Both the position numbers and the translations under genes were made by a program. A stretch of DNA of 46,995 bases from a virus: positions 1 to 46,995 of IMG/VR virus record IMGVR_UViG_3300034418_011075; one strand, given 5' to 3'. Positions 43,878 to 46,995 of this stretch are shown piece by piece; within the stretch, counting starts at the first letter, position 1, and each line of letters starts with the position of its first letter. The notes under the pieces are model-generated. The model was not told the DNA's origin and searched no databases. It worked only from the letters and a program-made list of their open reading frames with translations.

Positions 43878-43990
43878 ATCACCCCTATCATGTAAAGGAC
43901 AAATAGCCAACCACAGATCAACAACAAAAGAGAGCTCAACCCTCCATCATCCTTAAAAAAATCTCCAGGATCGTTACCACCTATCGTCAT
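43874..43990 (-). CDS. Tiny single-span membrane protein (38 residues)
   Basis: Reads MTIGGNDPGDFFKDDGG and then one hydrophobic segment (about residues 19-38, LSSLLLLICGWLFVLYMIGV). Its ATG overlaps the stop of the preceding gene (ATGA at 43987-43990), and its TGA overlaps the start of the next (ATGA at 43874-43877). This perfect coupling on both sides is strong evidence that it is expressed. A role at the inner membrane is expected; possibilities include a small holin-like or regulatory peptide. Confidence 0.72.
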   Translation of the reverse strand: MTIGGNDPGDFFKDDGGLSSLLLLICGWLFVLYMIGVI

Positions 43991-44202
43991 AGCTCCGGTT
44001 CTGTACTAAGTTCATCAGGAATATGCTGACTGCTTACAAAGTCACCCCATCTCACAAGATATTCCGGCATACCACTATAGTGTATCGCTATCTGTATCAC
44101 CGTTCCCTTCATCTCTGACCCTCCCTGCAGAGACTGCGTTGCTGCTTTCAGATAAACAGTATCCCCTATCAGAAAGTCCAACTTCAACCTTACCTCTTTC
44201 AT
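43987..44202 (-). CDS. Small beta-barrel-like protein (71 residues)
   Basis: Begins MKEVRLKLDFLIGDTVYLK and contains MKGTVIQIAIHYSGMPEYLVRW, which reads like an SH3/KOW-type small barrel (a GD-V-l turn, a G-V-t-I strand and a Y-V-r-W strand). Similar small proteins recur in Bacteroidota phages. The start lies 128 bases inside the preceding ORF in another frame, an unusually long overlap. ATGA coupling links it to the tiny membrane protein. Confidence 0.66.
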   Translation of the reverse strand: MKEVRLKLDFLIGDTVYLKAATQSLQGGSEMKGTVIQIAIHYSGMPEYLVRWGDFVSSQHIPDELSTEPEL

Positions 44203-44302
44203 ACTTCAATAGATATTTGATTATCTCTTCTACACCTTCAACAATATCAGATGGCATACCATCATTTCCCCATACTGTCAAAGTAATCCCTGACTCAATC
44301 AT
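44075..44302 (-). CDS. Possible 75-residue protein with long overlap
   Basis: Starts at an ATG inside the stop of the zinc-ribbon gene (44295-44302), typical coupling here. The first ~35 residues (MIESGITLTVWGNDGMPS, then a helix with EEIIKYLLKYE) look like a genuine protein. The remaining 40 run in frame across the start of the 71-residue gene and have Ser/Asp/Gly-rich composition. The 128-base overlap is unusual; the ORF might be real, might be a frameshifted fusion with the next gene, or might have decayed. Confidence 0.5.
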   Translation of the reverse strand: MIESGITLTVWGNDGMPSDIVEGVEEIIKYLLKYERGKVEVGLSDRGYCLSESSNAVSAGRVRDEGNGDTDSDTL

Positions 44303-44516
44303 TCCACTTGTTCTTAGGGCATTTACTGTCCATACTCCTGGTCTTGGCTATCAACGGACATCCACATGCATTACACTTCAGAACACCTAACACCTTCTGT
44401 GCCTCAGGACACTCTGCGCATATACCTGCTCTTTTTAACGCAACCTCCTCTACGTGAGGATCACGATTGATGAGATGCTTCCATCCATCAATTATCTCTG
44501 TCAGCTTTCCTTTCAT
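44295..44516 (-). CDS. Small zinc-ribbon-like protein (73 residues)
   Basis: Contains GICAECPEAQKV, LKCNACGCPLIAKTRSM and SKCPKNKW. The cysteines in CAEC, CNAC and the later C..C..C arrangement would bind one or two zinc ions. The spacing is familiar from small proteins of Bacteroidota phages. Such ribbons often mediate protein-protein or nucleic-acid contacts. It overlaps the gene before it by 29 bases and the gene after by eight. Confidence 0.7.
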   Translation of the reverse strand: MKGKLTEIIDGWKHLINRDPHVEEVALKRAGICAECPEAQKVLGVLKCNACGCPLIAKTRSMDSKCPKNKWND

Positions 44517-44724
44517 TTACCCTTTTTAAACTCCTATCATTAGGCTTCAATCTTCCAAGATCCTTTATATATATCTCTCCCATACTTGAAGGATCAGACT
44601 GCTCTCCGGAAGTTATCACCTTATTGACATACTTCCACTGCATCTTCCATACATGCAACATCACATTATACGGAATGCCTATTCGCAAAGATGCGTCCTT
44701 CAATATCCTCTCCTGCTCGGTCAT
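44488..44724 (-). CDS. Small helical protein, weakly HU/IHF-like (78 residues)
   Basis: Reads MTEQERILKDASLRIGIP and then a helix with VWKMQWKYVNKVI followed by a short beta portion (EIYIKDLGRLKPND). The helix-helix-strand order and the I-x-DLGRLK element loosely resemble the first half of HU/IHF DNA-binding proteins, but the flexible arm is missing. Function unknown. It overlaps the gene upstream by 59 bases. Confidence 0.55.
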   Translation of the reverse strand: MTEQERILKDASLRIGIPYNVMLHVWKMQWKYVNKVITSGEQSDPSSMGEIYIKDLGRLKPNDRSLKRVNERKADRDN

Positions 44725-44890
44725 CTATGACTATCCTAAGATTTATTACCAGATTCTCTGCATCAAAATCCACATTCACTGAAGACTCAGGTCTCTCCTT
44801 CATATAAACCTGCAAAGATTCTGCAATGGTATCATTCAACTTTTCCAGCTCCTTCAAGCTGTTCCTCTCGAACCTGTAATTCAGTTCCAT
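44666..44890 (-). CDS. Small acidic protein (74 residues)
   Basis: Start taken at the ATG at 44890 (MELNYRFERNSLKELEKL); the longer ORF uses TTG. Helical N-terminal half, beta-like second half (VNVDFDAENLVINLRIV). It overlaps the HTH gene by 59 bases and the next gene by 59 bases, making both overlaps unusually long for this operon. No family is recognised. Confidence 0.55.
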   Translation of the reverse strand: MELNYRFERNSLKELEKLNDTIAESLQVYMKERPESSVNVDFDAENLVINLRIVIDDRAGEDIEGRIFANRHSV

Positions 44891-45266
44891 CTTTCTTGAT
44901 CCTAAACTCAAATGTCACCTTATTAACATCCGAGGGGTAAATAACAAAGGCCTTGGACAACTGGTTACCCTTAATAATACCTGCTTTACGCAAAAGAGAC
45001 ACGGAGTTGTTAAAGCTGGCCTCTGTCAACCCTAACAACTTCCTCATCTCCTTGCGAGTGGCCGGTGAAAATACAAGTTCCCATTTCTTTGGATCCTCTT
45101 CATCCTTAAAAGACATGGAAAGCTCCGCATTCCTCCGCATCATTTCAGCCAGTACATTACAGTCTTTGTTCGAGAGCTGATTCAGGGGAGGCATGGCTTT
45201 CAATATCTCAAGGTACAGTCGGAAAAACCGTTTACTGTCCGTTCCTATTACTATCGTTCTTCCCAT
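44832..45266 (-). CDS. Winged helix-turn-helix protein, first gene of the late operon
   Basis: A 144-residue protein. It contains a helical segment FFRLYLEILKAMPP, then LNQLSNKDCNVLAEMM, and a helix-turn-helix of ATRKEMRKLLGLTEASFNNSVSLLRKAGI, followed by a short beta part (KAFVIYPSDVNKVTFEFRI) like a wing. The sequence recalls replication-initiator or regulator wHTH domains in Bacteroidota phages. It is first after a near-consensus promoter (45274-45304), only a few bases from its start codon, so it may regulate the divergent operons or the late genes. Function inferred. Confidence 0.72.
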   Translation of the reverse strand: MGRTIVIGTDSKRFFRLYLEILKAMPPLNQLSNKDCNVLAEMMRRNAELSMSFKDEEDPKKWELVFSPATRKEMRKLLGLTEASFNNSVSLLRKAGIIKGNQLSKAFVIYPSDVNKVTFEFRIKKDGTELQVREEQLEGAGKVE

Positions 45267-45273
45267 CCTGATG

Positions 45274-45304
45274 CAAACCTACACAATACTTTTCAATAAT
45301 ACAA
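45274..45304 (-). promoter_or_regulatory. Bacteroidota-type promoter for the leftward late operon
   Basis: On the minus strand TTG (45304-45302), a 20-base spacer and TAGGTTTG (45281-45274) match the TTG-N19-21-TAnnTTTG pattern of Bacteroidota sigma-70-like promoters exactly. The ATG at 45266 follows seven bases after the box, so the transcript would be nearly leaderless. Confidence 0.72.
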
Positions 45305-45551
45305 GCATTGTTCTAAAAAAGACACAATTTCAAACCCTCTCTCCCTAGTTTTTTTGGAATCACCGCGAAAAACACCAGACTGTTGCTGGTCAAAAACCGC
45401 ACCGTAGACCCTAACTGCCGTTTTTGAGTTTCATTTATCTGATCCAACAGGTGGTACCTGAAGTGTAAGACTTTGAACTTTGAACAGGAGTGTCTCTGAC
45501 CGGTTGGGTACAAAGATAAATAAAATTTTTTTTCTGGGAAAAATTTTTTGT
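45305..45551. other. Divergent intergenic region
   Basis: Non-coding part of the gap between the late operon and the first plus-strand gene. It holds a second leftward box, TATCTTTG (45518-45511), without a good -33. There is an ACCAG/CTGGT hairpin near 45375-45390 and an inverted repeat of CAAAAAC (45391-45397) with GTTTTTG (45420-45426). An A/T-rich stretch at 45517-45550 may be the upstream element of a rightward promoter. No gene is supported here. Confidence 0.5.
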
Positions 45552-45623
45552 GTAGGTGAGAGCGATTACCTACTCCCTATAACCCACCTAGGTTCTGCGG
45601 ATGGGGAAAGTCCCCCTCTGCAG
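45552..45623 (+). ncRNA. Structured 5' leader of the 148-residue gene
   Basis: Three stems are visible on the plus strand. The first pairs GTAGGT (45552-45557) with ACCTAC (45568-45573). The second pairs TAGGTG (45553-45558) with CACCTA (45585-45590) and cannot form together with the first. The third is a GC-rich hairpin, CTGC/GCAG plus GGGG/CCCC around 45595-45623. The third is not followed by T residues, so it is not a terminator. An A-rich stretch then leads to the ATG. A regulatory or stabilising leader is likely. Confidence 0.55.
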
Positions 45624-45655
45624 TAATTTAAGTCTAACGCCTAAAATCTAAAAAA

Positions 45656-46102
45656 ATGGCAAAAGTAACTTTTTCTTTCCGTTCCGGTACAAATAGCCGC
45701 AACGAAAAATTCTACATGTCTGTCGGTGTATACCCTAAGACAGTAGAAGCAGAGTATCTTAACGAAACAATCTCGGCTGAGCCGGGTGTTTCTATCTATC
45801 TTCCGGCAGATGTGAACTCACCGGAAGTGTGTGACCTTCTTGACCAGTATGCCAAAGGCGATACTATCAAGCGCGAAATCGCTGAAGGTCTTCTCATAAC
45901 CATGCCAGGTGAACGGCATAGTTATGAAGTAGAGTTGGATGATATCCACCTTACTTCCCGTCTCACCGCCAAAGCTAATAGTAATGTAGCTGGTGGCGTT
46001 GCTATCTACGGGTCTCTCTCCACTGAGGGTAGAGTTCGTGTCTTTGAAGGCCTTGTAACAGCCCTTCAAGAGTTTGTTGCCAAACGCACTATCAATGCGT
46101 AA
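45656..46102 (+). CDS. Small plus-strand protein, unknown (148 residues)
   Basis: Begins MAKVTFSFRSGTNSRNEKF. Beta-rich with a short helical segment (SPEVCDLLDQYAKG), no membrane part and one cysteine. The arginine codons are mostly CGN, unlike the AGA-rich minus-strand genes, which may reflect high expression or a different origin. It is alone in its transcription unit: a structured leader before it, A-rich sequence at the start and a strong terminator two bases after the stop. Likely an abundant, early or immediate-early product; I do not recognise a family. Confidence 0.75.
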   Translation: MAKVTFSFRSGTNSRNEKFYMSVGVYPKTVEAEYLNETISAEPGVSIYLPADVNSPEVCDLLDQYAKGDTIKREIAEGLLITMPGERHSYEVELDDIHLTSRLTAKANSNVAGGVAIYGSLSTEGRVRVFEGLVTALQEFVAKRTINA

Positions 46103-46103
46103 C

Positions 46104-46134
46104 AGAAGGAGCCCTAACGGGCTCTCTTCTTTTT
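46104..46134 (+). terminator. Rho-independent terminator
   Basis: AGAAGGAGCCC (46104-46114) pairs with GGGCTC-T-CTTCT (46119-46130, one bulged T) around the loop TAAC, giving an 11-bp stem followed by four more T. It begins two bases after the 148-residue gene. Confidence 0.88.
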
Positions 46135-46149
46135 ACTGCTTGTAAAGTA

Positions 46150-46192
46150 AGTGAGTAGGATGAGCGTCCTTCTCGTGGACTTAACACTCACT
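46150..46192 (+). other. Stem-loop in the intergenic region
   Basis: AGTGAGT (46150-46156) pairs perfectly with ACTCACT (46186-46192). Inside are two competing small stems: AGGA/TCCT (46157-46160, 46167-46170) and GTCC/GGAC (46166-46169, 46177-46180). The element lies between a terminator and the promoter-like site of the next gene. Confidence 0.45.
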
Positions 46193-46219
46193 CCCACAGA
46201 CATTTCAGAAGATAACTGA

Positions 46220-46248
46220 TTGAACTTTAGTTATTTATGTCATGTTTG
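46220..46248 (+). promoter_or_regulatory. Possible promoter for the 73-residue gene
   Basis: TTG (46220-46222), an 18-base spacer, then CATGTTTG (46241-46248), which differs from TAnnTTTG only at its first base. Transcription would begin near 46252 and leave a leader of about 130 bases. Confidence 0.4.
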
Positions 46249-46326
46249 TGTGGAGATGTGTGTGGTGTCATATCACCCATCCACACTTTTCATCCTATTT
46301 CCACACACTCAATTCTGCCAGTGTGT
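46248..46326 (+). ncRNA. Leader with three mutually exclusive GT/CA-rich stems
   Basis: GTGTGG (46248-46253) pairs with CCACAC (46281-46286), extended by ATG/CAT and GGTG/CACC. GTGTGTGG (46258-46265) pairs with CCACACAC (46301-46308). ACACACT (46303-46309) pairs with AGTGTGT (46320-46326). Neighbouring stems share bases or cross, so forming one prevents the next. This layout suits a conformational switch, in the untranslated leader of the 73-residue gene. Confidence 0.5.
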
Positions 46327-46381
46327 CTTTATAAATATAGCAGAAACCATTTTCCTTTTCACACCGACTAACAACAATATC

Positions 46382-46603
46382 ATGCTTAGAAAGTACATCA
46401 TAGTCACAGAATGGAACTCAGATACTATCATTTCAGTCTCTGTTTTCCCTGCTACAAGAACAAAACCACACTATTGCAACAATGGTGGTGGTGTCAATGG
46501 TCTTGAATATGAGATCCATGATTACAATCTTGAGGATGCTATCAGACAGATATCTCCTCAGATGCAACTTGATGTTGAAGATGGTTACACCTTTGGCATA
46601 TAA
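46382..46603 (+). CDS. Small plus-strand protein, unknown (73 residues)
   Basis: Start taken at the ATG at 46382 (MLRKYIIVTEWNSDTIIS); upstream in-frame sequence crosses the structured leader and has no good start. Mixed beta/alpha: a strand, a Cys/Asn/Gly-rich loop (HYCNNGGGVNGLEYEIHDY), and a helix with LEDAIRQISPQM. No membrane part, no recognised family. A single-gene unit with its own promoter-like site and UUCG-loop terminator. Confidence 0.72.
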   Translation: MLRKYIIVTEWNSDTIISVSVFPATRTKPHYCNNGGGVNGLEYEIHDYNLEDAIRQISPQMQLDVEDGYTFGI

Positions 46604-46615
46604 GATACTTTAGTC

Positions 46616-46650
46616 GGTCGCATTCCTCTTCGGAGGGTGTGACCTTCTTT
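46616..46650 (+). terminator. Terminator with UUCG tetraloop
   Basis: GGTCGCATTCCTC (46616-46628) pairs with GAGGGTGTGACC (46633-46644) with one bulge, closing on C(TTCG)G, an exceptionally stable RNA tetraloop. TTCTTT follows. It ends the 73-residue gene, which stops at 46603. Confidence 0.85.
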
Positions 46651-46654
46651 AAAT

Positions 46655-46674
46655 CCTCTGAACTAACGAAGAGG
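46655..46674 (+). other. Small hairpin with CTAACG in the loop
   Basis: CCTCT (46655-46659) pairs with AGAGG (46670-46674) around a ten-base loop. AGAGG and CCTCT recur several times in the following 100 bases, so other pairings are possible. Confidence 0.35.
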
Positions 46675-46693
46675 TCATCAGTAATGATGTAGT

Positions 46694-46710
46694 ATTATCA
46701 TAATGATAAT
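46694..46710. promoter_or_regulatory. Perfect 17-base palindrome, operator-like
   Basis: ATTATCAT-A-ATGATAAT is symmetrical around one central base, the form expected for a site bound by a dimeric repressor. It lies in the non-coding stretch between the terminator and the right-edge gene. It could be a target for the phage wHTH protein or a host factor. Confidence 0.4.
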
Positions 46711-46723
46711 AAAACTAACAGAG

Positions 46724-46771
46724 GTGTGCGCTAACACACTTAGAGGATGTTCCTCTTGATCCGCAAGGAAG
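46724..46771 (+). other. Pair of hairpins in the right intergenic region
   Basis: GTGTG (46724-46728) pairs with CACAC (46735-46739) around CGCTAA. Just after it, TTCCT and AGGAA arms at about 46750-46770 form a second stem. Neither is followed by T residues. They form part of the dense series of stems from 46604 to 46800. Confidence 0.35.
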
Positions 46772-46917
46772 TCAGGCAGCAAAACTCTCTTCGGAGAGAA
46801 ACAAAAAACTCAATAACTTCCCAAGATGTTGAGGGCACCAGTTTCTTTAATAGACAGAATACACAGCGTTGGGCTGGCACAAAAGTCATTAAAGTTTTAG
46901 GTGTAAAACACAGGTGA
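46747..46917 (+). CDS. Possible 56-residue ORF in a hairpin-rich region
   Basis: An ATG frame starting MFLLIRKEVRQQNSL and ending with KVIKVLGVKHR. It is basic and soluble. Against it, there is no A-rich leader, it runs through the UUCG hairpin at 46785-46798, and an open frame of this size can arise by chance. For it, the C-terminal part (FFNRQNTQRWAGTKVIK) looks protein-like. Confidence 0.28.
   Translation: MFLLIRKEVRQQNSLRRETKNSITSQDVEGTSFFNRQNTQRWAGTKVIKVLGVKHR
46785..46798 (-). terminator. UUCG hairpin, possible leftward terminator
   Basis: CTCTC (46785-46789), loop TTCG, GAGAG (46794-46798). On the minus strand the stem is followed by TTTTG, so it could stop leftward transcripts. On the plus strand it is followed by A-rich sequence and would only be a structural element. 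Confidence 0.4.
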
Positions 46918-46962
46918 ACGCTCTACCTACACAAGTGAGTTAACTGTATAACCGACATAAAG

Positions 46963-46995
46963 ATGAAAAAGGTACAGTTCATTCTTGTTCTGAAG
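46963..46995 (+). CDS. Start of a plus-strand gene cut by the window edge
   Basis: ATG at 46963 opens MKKVQFILVLK and stays open to the last base. It is preceded by ACATAAAG, an A-rich start context like other genes here. Only 11 codons are visible, so no function can be given. It probably begins the rightward gene arm. Confidence 0.5.
   Translation, partial: MKKVQFILVLK

Noticed and set aside
43878-43910. Longer N-terminus for the 55-residue gene
   Set aside because: It would overlap most of the tiny membrane protein; the ATG at 43877 is coupled by ATGA to the stop of that gene.
1-45266. Many plus-strand open frames of 60-217 codons
   Set aside because: They lie antisense to well-supported minus-strand genes, have no coupling or A-rich start context, and their translations look like reversed coding sequence rich in Ser, Leu, Cys and Phe.
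45313-45513. A 66-residue minus-strand open frame before the late operon
   Set aside because: It begins with TTG, overlaps a promoter-like box and hairpins, and has no protein-like features. The consensus promoter at 45274-45304 lies within it.
46220-46381. In-frame extension of the 73-residue gene upstream to 46220
   Set aside because: It would start with TTG and translate the GT/CA-rich structured leader into a Cys/Phe-rich stretch. The ATG at 46382 is the better start.
46740-46830. A possible tRNA around GATGTTCCTCTTGATCC
   Set aside because: There is no acceptor stem, no anticodon arm and no proper T-arm consensus; the stems present fit simple hairpins.
45578-46955. Shared word TATAACC before the 148-residue gene and the right-edge gene as a common promoter
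   Set aside because: The spacing to the start codons differs widely (about 75 versus 12 bases) and the seven-base match may be chance in AT-rich DNA.
1-46995. Alternative genetic code (TAG or TGA reassigned), known in some crAss-like phages
   Set aside because: Genes end cleanly at TAG, TGA and TAA with the next start coupled to the stop; no gene is split by an in-frame TAG or TGA.

Overview
The window is about 47 kb of a tailed double-stranded DNA phage genome, almost certainly infecting a Bacteroidota host. The reasons are A-rich translation starts without Shine-Dalgarno sequences, TAnnTTTG-type -7 boxes in front of several genes, moderately low GC, and protein families typical of Bacteroidota phages (DUF5675 protein, small lysine-rich proteins, G8-like and arabinofuranosidase-B-like adhesins). 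The order terminase, portal, probable scaffold, capsid, then far downstream a set of small connector-like genes, a ~1,480-residue beta-rich tail protein and four very large virion proteins, without sheath or recognisable tape measure, fits a short-tailed crAss-like (Crassvirales) or closely related podovirus. That placement rests on gene order and remembered family patterns, not on a search. No integrase, tRNA, CRISPR array or insertion sequence was seen. The standard code works throughout; TAG and TGA both act as stops. Layout: nearly everything from 45.27 kb down to 1 is on the minus strand, packed with ATGA/TAATG overlaps, so it is read from right to left. A near-consensus promoter at 45.3 kb opens a run of small genes (44.8-42.25 kb: HTH protein, zinc ribbon, tiny membrane protein, GroES-like protein, a paralogous pair). 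Then come large terminase, portal, probable scaffold, major capsid protein and two head/neck genes (42.3-33.35 kb). A 423-residue structural protein (33.2-31.9 kb) has a structured leader and its own terminator. Next is an appendage region (31.9-22.3 kb) with an internally duplicated fibre, a collagen-like protein, a run of six small lysine-rich proteins, and two adhesin cassettes whose junctions carry duplicated sequence. A lysis cluster follows (22.3-20.5 kb: holin, DUF5675 protein, spanin-like protein). Then come a metallophosphoesterase, connector/ring-type proteins, a muzzle/tail-tube-like protein, and four very large proteins (12.5 kb to the left edge), one with a lytic transglycosylase-like domain and the last running off the window. 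From 45.65 kb to the right edge the orientation flips. Two small plus-strand genes each have a structured leader and their own terminator. They are followed by a hairpin-rich stretch and the first codons of another plus-strand gene, probably the start of the early or replication arm. This divergent region, with several sets of mutually exclusive hairpins, a perfect palindrome and a long-range inverted repeat, is the least explained part of the window.
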